NCBI GenBank assembly: GCA_003150235.1
Contig: QAMW01000044.1
Span: 182,474 to 190,001 of the forward strand
Direction: 5' to 3'
Source: Bacteroidales bacterium
GTDB taxonomy: Bacteria > Bacteroidota > Bacteroidia > Bacteroidales > Muribaculaceae
Length of the DNA stretch: 7,528 bases
The position numbers and the translations under genes are program-made. Below the pieces are notes generated by a model, which saw only the letters and a program-made list of their open reading frames with translations, was not told the origin of the DNA and did not search any database. Positions 1 through 6,709 of this stretch are shown here, piece by piece (position 1 is the first letter of the stretch; every line of letters starts with the position of its first letter).

Positions 1-10
1 ATCCAACCCA

Positions 11-784
11 ATGCAAGATAAGTTAATTATAGGCGGCAGGGAATTTGACTCCCGCCTCTTTGTCGGTACCGGCAAATTTTCATCCAACAAGCTCATGCTT
101 GAATCAATCATCGCTTCCGGCTCGGAAATGATTACCGTGGCAATGAAGCGCATCGACATGGATAATGCGCGCGAAGATGACATGCTGAAGCATATAAACC
201 GCGACAAGGTGCAGTTCCTCCCCAATACCTCCGGTGTACGCGATGCCCGCGAGGCTGTGCTCGCGGCAAAACTGTCACGCGACATATTCCACACAAATTT
301 TATAAAACTGGAGATTCATCCCGATCCCAAATATCTTCTCCCCGACCCTGTCGAGACTCTGAAAGCCACCGAAATCCTTGCAAAAGAAGGATTTGTCGTG
401 CTTCCTTACATTCAGGCTGACCCTGTGCTGTGCAAGCGTCTTGAAGATGTGGGCACCGCGGCGGTAATGCCCCTCGGCGCACCCATCGGGACAAACAAGG
501 GGTTGAAGACACGCGACCTGCTTGAAATAATCATAGCTGAAAGCCGTGTGCCGGTTGTGGTCGATGCCGGTCTTGGCGCGCCATCCCATGCCGCCGATGC
601 GATGGAGATAGGTGCCGATGCCGTGCTGGTCAACACTGCAATCGCGGTAGCAGGCGACCCTGTTGAGATGGCTCGCGCATTCAAGCTTGCCGTGGAGGCA
701 GGACGCATGGCTTACCGTGCCGGACTTGGCTCTCAGAACAGTGTCGCGGAAGCTACCTCGCCTCTTACCTCATTTCTCGGATAA
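11..784 (+). CDS. thiG: Thiazole synthase ThiG
   Basis: ThiG condenses 1-deoxy-D-xylulose 5-phosphate, dehydroglycine and the sulfur of ThiS-thiocarboxylate into the thiazole phosphate moiety of thiamine; it is a cytosolic (beta/alpha)8 barrel. The 257-residue length is normal for the family. Visible hallmarks are the N-terminal IGGREFDSRLFVGTGKF block (residues 7-23), LPNTSG (70-75), the Schiff-base lysine in NFIKLE (K99, with E101), the phosphate-binding MPLGAPIG-TNKG loop (153-164), VVDAGLGAPSHAADAMEIGAD (183-203, with D185) and VNTAIAVAGDP (207-217). The ATG at 11 gives the usual family N-terminus; no Shine-Dalgarno sequence is visible in the 10 bases before it. It lies 25 bp ahead of thiC on the same strand and is surely co-transcribed. 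ThiS, the sulfur carrier it needs, would have to be encoded outside the window, probably just upstream. Nothing appears broken. Confidence 0.97.
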   Translation: MQDKLIIGGREFDSRLFVGTGKFSSNKLMLESIIASGSEMITVAMKRIDMDNAREDDMLKHINRDKVQFLPNTSGVRDAREAVLAAKLSRDIFHTNFIKLEIHPDPKYLLPDPVETLKATEILAKEGFVVLPYIQADPVLCKRLEDVGTAAVMPLGAPIGTNKGLKTRDLLEIIIAESRVPVVVDAGLGAPSHAADAMEIGADAVLVNTAIAVAGDPVEMARAFKLAVEAGRMAYRAGLGSQNSVAEATSPLTSFLG

Positions 785-809
785 ACCAAAAACACCCTAC
801 CAATAAGCA

Positions 810-2510
810 ATGGAAATCAACGATATCAACGTACAGTCTTATCCCGGATCGGAAAAGACCTACCTGAATGGAAAGATTCATGACATCAAGGTCCCCATGC
901 GTCGCGTCAATCTCACACCTACGGTAAAGATTGTCGACGGAGAGCGTGTTGTGACAGAAAACGCGCCTGTATATGTATATGACACCAGCGGCGTGTACAC
1001 TGACCCGTATGTAAAAATCGACATAAACAAGGGATTGCCGCGTACCCGCGAGGAGTGGATAGCCCGTCGCGATGACCTTGAGCAGCTTGACGGCATCACA
1101 TCACAATATGGTCGTGAACGCGAGGCTGACAAGTCGCTTGACGCAATCCGCTTCGGTCACCGCCATGCGCCGCGCCGCGCCAAAGAAGGCAGGCAGATTA
1201 CCCAGATGGCGCTTGCCCGTCAGGGCATCATCACCCCGGAGATGGAGTATGTGGCTATACGCGAAAACATGAACAACGAGGCTCTTGGTATCGAAAGCCA
1301 CATAACGCCCGAGTTTGTGCGCGATGAAATCGCAGCCGGTCGTGCAGTGCTCCCCGCCAACATAAACCATCCTGAAAGCGAACCGATGATTATCGGCTCT
1401 AAATTCCTGGTCAAACTGAACACCAACATCGGCAACTCTGCACTTTCATCAGGCATAGAGGAGGAAGTCAACAAAGCCGTGTGGAGCTGCTACTGGGGCG
1501 GTGACACTCTCATGGACCTTTCGACAGGCGACAATATCCACGAGACACGCGAGTGGATTATCAGGAATTGCCCTGTGCCTATGGGCACTGTGCCTGTATA
1601 TCAGGCTCTTGAAAAAGTCAACGGCGACGTTAGCCGACTGTCATGGGAAATATACCGCGACACGCTTATCGAGCAGGCAGAGCAGGGAGTCGACTATTTC
1701 ACCATACATGCCGGAGTGCTCCGCGCTCATGCCGACATCGTTGGCGAGCGTCTCACCGGTATTGTGTCGCGTGGCGGCTCGATAATGACTCAGTGGGCGG
1801 TGATGCATAATGAAGAAAACTTCCTGTACACTCACTTCGACGAAATATGCGAGATTCTCGCCCGCTACGATGTTGCTGTTTCGCTCGGCGACGGAATGCG
1901 ACCCGGCTCTATCCACGATGCCAACGACCGTTCTCAGTTCATGGAGCTGGATGTGCTCGGCGAACTCACCGAAAAGGCGTGGGCACACAATGTGCAGGTG
2001 CTTATCGAAGGTCCGGGACATGTGCCTATGCAGAAGATACGCGAGAACATGGACCGGCAGATTTCATCCTGCCACGAGGCTCCGTTCTATACCCTCGGAC
2101 CGTTGACCACCGATATCGCTCCGGGCTACGACCATATCACCTCGGCTATCGGCGCGGCACAGATTGCATGGATGGGCACCGCGATGATATGTTACGTCAC
2201 TCCAAAGGAACACCTCGCCCTGCCTAATCTGGAGGATGTGAGAAACGGTGTCATCGCGTACAAGATTGCCGCTCATGCAGCCGACATCGCCAAGGGACAT
2301 CCCGGAGCCGTGATACGCGACAACGCCATGAGCAAGGCTCGTTTCGACTTCCGGTGGAAAGATCAGTTCAACCTGTCGCTCGACCCCGACCGGGCACGAC
2401 AGTATTATGTGGAAAGTCACAAGGATGACGACCATTTCTGTACGATGTGCGGTCCCAATTTCTGTGCGATGCGCATATCACAGTCAGTAATTGATAATTG
2501 TGCAAAATAA
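810..2510 (+). CDS. thiC: Phosphomethylpyrimidine synthase ThiC
   Basis: ThiC is a non-canonical radical SAM enzyme that rearranges 5-aminoimidazole ribotide (a purine intermediate) into HMP-P, the pyrimidine half of thiamine. The 566-residue protein is within the family range, a little shorter than the E. coli enzyme. Recognisable blocks in order are the N-terminal YPGSEKTYLNGKIHDIKVPM region (11-30), PANINHPESEPMIIG, NTNIGNSA, the GGDTLMDLSTGDNIHETREW segment, YFTIHAGVL, SLGDGMRPGSIHDANDRSQ, EGPGHVPM and LGPLTTDIAPGYDHITSAIG. The 4Fe-4S ligands sit at the extreme C-terminus as C544-x2-C547-x4-C552 (FCTMCGPNFCAM), the spacing characteristic of ThiC. The ATG at 810 follows thiG by 25 bp, and the stop is one base before the thiH ATG, consistent with a single transcript and coupled translation. 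Confidence 0.98.
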   Translation: MEINDINVQSYPGSEKTYLNGKIHDIKVPMRRVNLTPTVKIVDGERVVTENAPVYVYDTSGVYTDPYVKIDINKGLPRTREEWIARRDDLEQLDGITSQYGREREADKSLDAIRFGHRHAPRRAKEGRQITQMALARQGIITPEMEYVAIRENMNNEALGIESHITPEFVRDEIAAGRAVLPANINHPESEPMIIGSKFLVKLNTNIGNSALSSGIEEEVNKAVWSCYWGGDTLMDLSTGDNIHETREWIIRNCPVPMGTVPVYQALEKVNGDVSRLSWEIYRDTLIEQAEQGVDYFTIHAGVLRAHADIVGERLTGIVSRGGSIMTQWAVMHNEENFLYTHFDEICEILARYDVAVSLGDGMRPGSIHDANDRSQFMELDVLGELTEKAWAHNVQVLIEGPGHVPMQKIRENMDRQISSCHEAPFYTLGPLTTDIAPGYDHITSAIGAAQIAWMGTAMICYVTPKEHLALPNLEDVRNGVIAYKIAAHAADIAKGHPGAVIRDNAMSKARFDFRWKDQFNLSLDPDRARQYYVESHKDDDHFCTMCGPNFCAMRISQSVIDNCAK

Positions 2511-2511
2511 T

Positions 2512-3636
2512 ATGTTTTACGATGAAATAAAACAATATGACTGGGACGACACCACCCGCTGCATAATGTCGAAGCGGAGTGCCGATGTGGAGATTGCCCT
2601 TGGCAAGACCAATCTCGACATCGACGACTTCATGGCGCTCATATCGCCTGCCGCCGAGCCTTACATCGAGCAGATGGCGCAGCTCAGCCGACGATACACA
2701 AGGGAACGCTTTGGCAACACCATAAGCATGTATATTCCCATGTATATCACCAACTCCTGCAACAACGCCTGCGTGTACTGCGGATTCAACCACAACAATC
2801 CGTTCAAGCGCACTATTCTCACCATGGAGCAGATCGAGGAGGAGTGCAAGGCGATACGCCGTCTCGGTCCGTTTGAAAACCTGCTTCTTGTGAGCGGCGA
2901 AAATCCCGCAAAGGCAGGTGTCGATTATTTCGAGCAGGCACTCCTCACTTGCCGCCCCTATTTCAGCAATCTCACCATCGAGGTGCAGCCGATGAAGTCG
3001 GAGGAGTATCACCGTCTCACCAAATCGGGACTTAATGGCGTGGTATGTTTCCAGGAGACTTACAATGAGGCAAACTATAAGAAATACCACCCTGTAGGCA
3101 TGAAGTCAATCTACGACTGGCGTCTCAACGGTTACGACCGCATGGGTCAGGCTGGAGTACATAAGATAGGCATGGGTGTGCTGATAGGATTGGAAGACTG
3201 GCGTACCGACGTGACCATGATGGCGCGTCATCTGCGGTATCTGCGCAAAAACTACTGGCAGACGAAGTTTTCCGTCAATTTCCCGCGTATGCGTCCGTCT
3301 GAGGGACATTTCCAGCCTAACGTGGTGATGAGCGACAAGGAGCTCGCGCAGCTCACATTTGCCTTCCGCATCTTCGACCATGATGTCGATATCAGCTATT
3401 CGACACGTGAAAATCCGGTGTTCCGCGAGAATATGATGAAACTTGGAGTGACTTCGATGAGTGCCGGAAGCAAGACCGATCCGGGAGGTTACTCGGTTTC
3501 GCCCGATTCGCTCGAACAGTTTGAAGTGAGCGACGGCAGAAGTCCGGAAGATGTAGTCAACGGCATCCGCAAGCTCGGATATGAGGCTGTATGGAAAGAC
3601 TGGGACAAAATATTTGATTCCAATGACTCGATTTAA
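2512..3636 (+). CDS. thiH: 2-iminoacetate synthase ThiH (tyrosine lyase)
   Basis: ThiH is a radical SAM enzyme that cleaves tyrosine to dehydroglycine (2-iminoacetate) and p-cresol, supplying the C2-N unit that ThiG builds into thiazole. Using ThiH rather than the oxygen-dependent oxidase ThiO suits an anaerobe. The 374-residue protein carries the radical SAM cluster motif C83-x3-C87-x2-C90 followed by GF, the LLLVSGENPAKAGVDYF block, EVQPM, FQETYNEANYKKYHP, MGVLIGLEDWRTD, the SVNFPRMRPSEG block, STRENP, SAGSKTDPGGY and the terminal WKDWD typical of ThiH. I chose the ATG at 2512 (MFYDEIKQYDWDD), one base after the thiC stop, because it matches the normal family N-terminus. A TTG at 2491 would add seven residues inside thiC and looks less likely. 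The last 14 bases overlap the next gene. Confidence 0.97.
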   Translation: MFYDEIKQYDWDDTTRCIMSKRSADVEIALGKTNLDIDDFMALISPAAEPYIEQMAQLSRRYTRERFGNTISMYIPMYITNSCNNACVYCGFNHNNPFKRTILTMEQIEEECKAIRRLGPFENLLLVSGENPAKAGVDYFEQALLTCRPYFSNLTIEVQPMKSEEYHRLTKSGLNGVVCFQETYNEANYKKYHPVGMKSIYDWRLNGYDRMGQAGVHKIGMGVLIGLEDWRTDVTMMARHLRYLRKNYWQTKFSVNFPRMRPSEGHFQPNVVMSDKELAQLTFAFRIFDHDVDISYSTRENPVFRENMMKLGVTSMSAGSKTDPGGYSVSPDSLEQFEVSDGRSPEDVVNGIRKLGYEAVWKDWDKIFDSNDSI

Positions 3637-4171
3637 TACTCCCTTACAGGAAATAAAGCATCGCATGTACGCATTGCGCAACGGCGCTATCGCCGACGCA
3701 ATGCGCCGCATGGGTGCGCCCTACCGCATAATTTTCGGTGTGAATCTCCCGCAACTTGTGGCAATCGCTGCCGAGACACCGCAGTCGGCGCAGCTCGCCG
3801 ATGAGTTATGGCACAACGGCTCCACGCGTGAGAGCATGCTTCTTGCGCCGATGGTGTATCCGCCGGAGGAGTTTGATATTGAGAAGGCACGGGAGTGGAT
3901 AGCCGATATCCCGACACCGGAAGTAGCCGACATCCTTTGCCTGAAATTGCTGAAAAAGATGCCGTGGGCATGCTCGCTTGCCGAGGAATTGATATTGGCG
4001 GAGCGGGACTTGGCGCGCTACACCGCGTTACGGCTTATGTTCAACTTGCTTCCGGCTCGTCTCGCCGAGACACGCGCCTACGCGGAAGCTGAGTTGCGCC
4101 GCGACTGCCCGCTTACAGTCGGGATTGCCCGCAGTCTTATCGAGGAAATTGAATTTCTTGAGGAAGAATAA
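3623..4171 (+). CDS. AlkD-like / DNA alkylation repair family HEAT-repeat protein
   Basis: This 182-residue, mostly alpha-helical protein resembles the DNA_alkylation (AlkC/AlkD, PF08713-type) HEAT-repeat family. The family-like patterns are IIFGVNLPQLVAIA (36-49, cf. the fGv-lP-lr-ia start of AlkD), the LWHNGSTRESMLLAPMVYP block (62-80, cf. LW-s---E-r-lA), and TPEVADILCLKLLKKMPWA (98-116), where D103 falls near the catalytic aspartate of AlkD. The tryptophan that usually precedes that aspartate is not seen, and the protein is shorter than the roughly 220-240 residues of AlkD, so glycosylase activity is doubtful. I chose the ATG at 3623, which overlaps thiH by 14 bases; an in-frame ATG at 3581 would overlap more and add a tail that only re-reads thiH. 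The overlap points to translational coupling in the thi operon. A role in thiamine synthesis is not evident. Family assignment was made by eye. Confidence 0.65.
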   Translation: MTRFNTPLQEIKHRMYALRNGAIADAMRRMGAPYRIIFGVNLPQLVAIAAETPQSAQLADELWHNGSTRESMLLAPMVYPPEEFDIEKAREWIADIPTPEVADILCLKLLKKMPWACSLAEELILAERDLARYTALRLMFNLLPARLAETRAYAEAELRRDCPLTVGIARSLIEEIEFLEEE

Positions 4172-4172
4172 G

Positions 4173-4197
4173 ACATTGTTTAAATCAGTGTTTCTTT
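4173..4197 (+). terminator. Possible weak terminator after the thi block
   Basis: A short stem, acattg (4173-4178) with cagtgt (4186-4191; one G-T pair), and a 7-base loop is followed by the pyrimidine-rich ttcttt. It lies directly after the stop of the AlkD-like gene and overlaps the end of the convergent transporter gene, where only 13 bases separate the two stops. The stem is short and AT-rich, so this is a weak candidate; termination may rely on another mechanism. Confidence 0.3.
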
Positions 4198-5105
4198 CTG
4201 GTGCTTCCCCATCGGTCACTTGCCCATACTCCTACGAGGATGAGCGCGCATCCGGTATATCCTATAAGCGACACTTTTTCACCAAGCAGCAGGGCCGACG
4301 CGATAAGGGTCACAATCGGCTGGAAATAAAGGTAATTGTTTGCCTTGATGGCTCCAAGACCTTTGTTGACCCATGCCCATATAATAAAGGCGAGCATCGA
4401 ACAAAACAGTCCGAGGAAAAGGAAATTGGACCATACATCCACCTGTGCGAACACCGTAAGCGGCGTATGGGTCGACTGCATGAACAGAAACGGGATTGCG
4501 GTAAGCATTCCATAGAAAAATGTCTTGCGCGAGATAAACATCACCGTGTAAAAGGCGTTGAGCTTGCGCAACACAAGCGAATATACCGCCCATGAGAGCG
4601 CGGCGGCAAGCGAGAGGAGGTCGCCCAGCGGTTTCACGTCAAGCACAAAACTGCTGTTGAATATCACAAATCCCACTCCGGTCAACGCTATAAGCGACCC
4701 TATAAGCACCCCTTTGCCCGGTTTTTCACTCTTGTATATCGCTCCTACGAGCAGAGTGGTCAACAATGGTGCAAGGGTCACGATCAGTGACACATTTGAA
4801 ACTAATGTATATTCGAGTGCGGTATTCTCGGCGATAAAATAGAGCGAGCCGGCACAAAGTCCGCAAGCTACAAAGAGCAGTTCGTCACGCAGTGAATTGG
4901 AAAAAATACGCTTATGACATACGCAGAGCACCATCAGATATGCGAGCAAAGTACGGTAGACATATACCTCGGTCGGTTGTAACCCGTGGTCAAGCAATAC
5001 CTTGGTAGATACAAACGACACACCCCACGCGATTATTGTTAAAATAGCTCCGAGGTGATACCAGATTAACGCTCCCCGGCCTATCTTGAATTTACTATCC
5101 ATCAT
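4185..5105 (-). CDS. EamA/DMT-superfamily membrane transporter
   Basis: This 306-residue protein has the layout of a 10-TM drug/metabolite transporter: two repeated EamA halves at about residues 16-149 and 162-296. The first half shows the typical ILTIIAWGVSFVSTKVLL helix 1 (21-38) and YVYRTLLAYLMV helix 2. The repeat is seen in LLSLAAALSWAVYSLVLRKL (163-182), and the second half ends in NNYLYFQPIVTLIASALLLGEKVSLIGYTGCALILVGV, the usual helix 9-10 signature with the LGEK-type turn. A short basic tail (RKKH) should be cytoplasmic. The substrate cannot be told from sequence; family members export amino acids, metabolites or drugs. Two adjacent ATGs (5105, 5102) are possible starts. It is monocistronic here, converging on the thi block. 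Neighbouring thiamine genes tempt a thiamine-related role, but opposite strand and own promoter argue against a functional link. Confidence 0.92.
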   Translation of the reverse strand: MMDSKFKIGRGALIWYHLGAILTIIAWGVSFVSTKVLLDHGLQPTEVYVYRTLLAYLMVLCVCHKRIFSNSLRDELLFVACGLCAGSLYFIAENTALEYTLVSNVSLIVTLAPLLTTLLVGAIYKSEKPGKGVLIGSLIALTGVGFVIFNSSFVLDVKPLGDLLSLAAALSWAVYSLVLRKLNAFYTVMFISRKTFFYGMLTAIPFLFMQSTHTPLTVFAQVDVWSNFLFLGLFCSMLAFIIWAWVNKGLGAIKANNYLYFQPIVTLIASALLLGEKVSLIGYTGCALILVGVWASDRWGSTRKKH

Positions 5106-5128
5106 CTGCCTTATATTGAATATGTATG

Positions 5129-5163
5129 CAAACTTACTGAAAATCCCTCAAGTCTAAAAACAA
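5129..5163 (-). promoter_or_regulatory. Candidate promoter of the DMT transporter
   Basis: On the minus strand, positions 5136-5129 read TAAGTTTG, a perfect match to the Bacteroidota -7 consensus TAnnTTTG. The -33 part is weak: a TTG at 5163-5161 lies 24 bases away, slightly too far, and a T-run lies between. Transcription would start near 5123, giving a leader of about 18 bases before the ATG at 5105. Confidence 0.5.
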
Positions 5164-5206
5164 TTTTTCCATTTATCTTGTATTAAAAATAATAGTGGTA
5201 AATCGC

Positions 5207-5237
5207 TTTCTTTTATAGAACGCATTTATTAACTTTG
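5207..5237 (+). promoter_or_regulatory. Candidate promoter of the OmpA-like lipoprotein gene
   Basis: TAACTTTG at 5230-5237 matches the Bacteroidota -7 consensus TAnnTTTG, and TTTC at 5207-5210 lies 19 bases upstream as a one-off match to the -33 TTTG. The predicted start near 5243 gives a leader of about 30 bases that is almost pure A/T, with inverted arms atttatt (5247-5253) and aataaat (5260-5266) and no Shine-Dalgarno sequence. A/T-rich leaders of this kind are common before well-expressed Bacteroidota genes. Confidence 0.65.
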
Positions 5238-5272
5238 TAGTTTAAAATTTATTAATTTAAATAAATACGACA

Positions 5273-5971
5273 ATGAAAATTCTAAAAATCACAGGTGCGT
5301 CGCTGCTTGCAGCGTGTATGCTTCTCTCTTCAGGTTGTAGTTCAATGACCAATACCGGTAAGGGCGCTCTTATCGGAGGTGGCGGCGGTGCTGCAGTCGG
5401 CGCAGGTCTTGGCGCGCTTATCGGTGGTGGCAAGGGTGCAGGTATCGGAAGTGCCATCGGTGCCGCAGTCGGCGCAGGTGCCGGCGCTCTTATCGGCAAG
5501 AAGATGGACAATCAGCAGAAGCAGCTTGAAGCTACCCTGCCCGATGCACAGGTTGAACAGACTACCGACCAGAACGGGCTGCAGGCAATTAAGGTTACAT
5601 TTGACGGAGGTATTCTCTTCCCGACCGGCAAATACACCCTTAACTCTTCGGCTCAGAATGACCTTAGCCAGTTTGCAGTATCATTGAAGCAGAATCCTCT
5701 CACCAATGTACAGATTCTCGGCTTTACCGACAACACCGGTTCGTATGCTGTAAATGAAAAGCTTTCCAACGAACGTGCCGATGCTGTGCTCACCTACCTT
5801 GTAAATTCCGGCGTAAGTCCTACCCGTCTTACCGCCAAAGGAATTCCTATGGCTGACTATGTTGCATCCAATGAGACTGCCGCCGGTCGTGCGCAGAACC
5901 GCCGCGTGGAAATCTATATCACGGCAAGTCCCGAGATGGTCAAGGAAGCTGAAAACGGCTCACTCCAATAA
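5273..5971 (+). CDS. OmpA-family glycine-zipper lipoprotein
   Basis: This 232-residue envelope protein starts with a lipoprotein signal peptide: basic MKILK, a hydrophobic stretch and a lipobox-like SSGC with C22 as the likely lipidated residue. The next residues (SSMTN) lack the acidic export signal of Bacteroidota surface lipoproteins, suggesting a periplasm-facing outer-membrane anchor. Residues 29-77 form a glycine zipper made of two 24-residue modules. After a linker comes a C-terminal OmpA-like peptidoglycan-binding domain (about 105-217) with FTDNTG (D153), N161-EKLSNERA (R168) and GRAQNRRVEI (205-214). D153 and R168 have the 15-residue spacing of the diaminopimelate-binding Asp/Arg pair of OmpA. 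It probably ties the outer membrane to peptidoglycan. It has its own promoter and is followed by a strong terminator, so it is likely monocistronic. The family resembles YiaD-type proteins, but I do not assign a symbol. Confidence 0.93.
   Translation: MKILKITGASLLAACMLLSSGCSSMTNTGKGALIGGGGGAAVGAGLGALIGGGKGAGIGSAIGAAVGAGAGALIGKKMDNQQKQLEATLPDAQVEQTTDQNGLQAIKVTFDGGILFPTGKYTLNSSAQNDLSQFAVSLKQNPLTNVQILGFTDNTGSYAVNEKLSNERADAVLTYLVNSGVSPTRLTAKGIPMADYVASNETAAGRAQNRRVEIYITASPEMVKEAENGSLQ
5357..5500 (+). repeat. Two 72-bp imperfect repeats coding the glycine zipper
   Basis: Positions 5357-5428 and 5429-5500 code two 24-residue modules (residues 29-52 and 53-76), each starting GKGA and ending in GALIG plus a few residues. 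The best conserved stretch at DNA level is 5387-5407 against 5459-5479, which differ at one base of 21. This suggests an internal duplication within the gene. Both modules keep the GxxxG-like spacing expected for helix packing in membranes. Confidence 0.8.
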
Positions 5972-5994
5972 GCTGACGCCATCTACATATACCA

Positions 5995-6029
5995 AAGGCG
6001 TGTCCCTCCCCCGGACGCGCCTTCTTTTT
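5995..6029 (+). terminator. Intrinsic terminator after the OmpA-like gene
   Basis: Arms aaggcgtgtcc (5995-6005) and ggacgcgcctt (6013-6023) form an 11-bp GC-rich stem with one G-T pair and a 7-base loop, followed by c and five T's (6025-6029). It begins 23 bases after the lipoprotein stop and should end that transcript. Only 27 bases remain before the acetyltransferase ATG at 6057. Confidence 0.85.
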
Positions 6030-6056
6030 AGACAATCTTTTACACTATCTATCAAA

Positions 6057-6596
6057 ATGATTGAGACTAAAAGACTTATTTTGCGCCCTTGGCGCGATAC
6101 CGATGCTCCCTCCCTGTTTAAATATGCGAGCGACCCCGAGATAGGTCCTGTTGCGGGATGGTTGCCGCACAAATCTGTGAATGACAGTCTTGAAATTATC
6201 CGGAGTGTGTTTGCAGCACCGGAGACTTACGCTGTTGTATTGAAAGAAACCGGTGAGCCTGTCGGTGCCTGTGGAATAATGTTTTCCGACGGGCTCCATT
6301 CCGCAGACATGGCGCATGGGGAAGCGGAGATTGGCTACTGGATCGGCAAGCCATATTGGGGGCAAGGGTTGATTCCGGAGGCAGTCAAAGCCTTGTTGTC
6401 AAGATGTTTTGATGATTTGTCTCTTGATGCCGTATGGTGCGGATATTACGATGGAAATGACAAATCGAAACGAGTATGTGAAAAATGCGGATTCAAGTAT
6501 CATCACACAAACCGCGACATCACCTCCCCGCTCGGCGACAAACGCACCGAACACTTCCATATCCTCACAAAAGAAACCTACCACCTAACCTCATAA
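6057..6596 (+). CDS. GNAT N-acetyltransferase, RimJ/RimL-like
   Basis: This 179-residue cytosolic enzyme belongs to the Acetyltransf_3 (RimJ/RimL) group of GNATs, which transfer acetyl from acetyl-CoA to amines on proteins or small molecules. It starts with the family's typical IETKRLILRPWRDTDAPSLF (2-21). EIGYWIGKPYWGQGLIPEA (91-109) holds the acetyl-CoA pyrophosphate loop (WGQGL, the Q-x-x-G-x-G/A position). NDKSKRVCEKCGFKYHH (134-150) is the conserved N-x-x-S-x-x-x-x-E-K-x-GF helix-strand near the C-terminus. The ATG at 6057 is chosen because the family N-terminus begins there; the frame is open further upstream but that part only re-reads the lipoprotein gene and terminator. The substrate is unknown. 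It has no clear promoter of its own in the 27 bases after the terminator, so it may depend on read-through or on an unrecognised start site. Confidence 0.92.
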   Translation: MIETKRLILRPWRDTDAPSLFKYASDPEIGPVAGWLPHKSVNDSLEIIRSVFAAPETYAVVLKETGEPVGACGIMFSDGLHSADMAHGEAEIGYWIGKPYWGQGLIPEAVKALLSRCFDDLSLDAVWCGYYDGNDKSKRVCEKCGFKYHHTNRDITSPLGDKRTEHFHILTKETYHLTS

Positions 6597-6598
6597 CC

Positions 6599-6617
6599 TT
6601 CAAGCCACAAGCTTGAA
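6599..6617. repeat. Perfect inverted repeat just after the acetyltransferase gene
   Basis: Arms ttcaagc (6599-6605) and gcttgaa (6611-6617) pair perfectly around a 5-base loop, two bases after the acetyltransferase stop. No T-run follows, so it is not a classical terminator by itself; it may help stabilise the mRNA end or act with the second hairpin 8 bases downstream. Confidence 0.55.
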
Positions 6618-6625
6618 TAATAACC

Positions 6626-6667
6626 TTTCACGGCAACACCTAAAGTAAAGCGTTGCCGTGAAATTTT
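6626..6667 (+). terminator. Hairpin terminator after the acetyltransferase gene
   Basis: A perfect 12-bp stem joins tttcacggcaac (6626-6637) and gttgccgtgaaa (6652-6663) around a 14-base loop, followed by tttt (6664-6667). Stem strength and position 30 bases after the stop fit a transcription terminator, though the T-run is short. Being symmetric and preceded by aacc rather than an A-run, it should work mainly in the plus direction. Confidence 0.65.
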
Positions 6668-6678
6668 CCCATTTGTAC

Positions 6679-6709
6679 ATTGGCGCGGTTATTTCATGAC
6701 GTATCTTTA
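6679..6709 (+). promoter_or_regulatory. Candidate promoter of the 6736 gene
   Basis: TATCTTTA (6702-6709) matches the Bacteroidota -7 consensus TAnnTTTG except in the last base, and a TTG at 6680-6682 lies 19 bases upstream as the -33 element. Transcription would start near 6715, about 20 bases before the ATG at 6736. The assignment is by consensus only. Confidence 0.45.

Noticed and set aside
785..809. Search for a TPP riboswitch in the thi block
   Set aside because: The spaces between thi genes are 25 bases or less, too short for a THI element; if one exists it lies upstream of the window.
2491..2511. A TTG start for thiH within thiC
   Set aside because: The ATG at 2512 gives the expected ThiH N-terminus directly after the thiC stop; the seven extra residues only re-read the end of thiC.
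2368..3090. A 240-codon open frame on the minus strand across the thiC-thiH junction
   Set aside because: It is fully antisense to two unmistakable conserved genes, shows no recognisable domain, and looks like a by-product of their codon use.
4125..4595. A 156-codon plus-strand open frame after the AlkD-like gene
   Set aside because: It is antisense to the well-supported EamA transporter, is highly charged and irregular in composition, and has no family resemblance.
5257..5511. A Pro/Ala-rich minus-strand open frame
   Set aside because: It is the mirror image of the glycine-zipper repeats of the lipoprotein gene; the Pro-Ala pattern arises from Gly/Ala codons read backwards.
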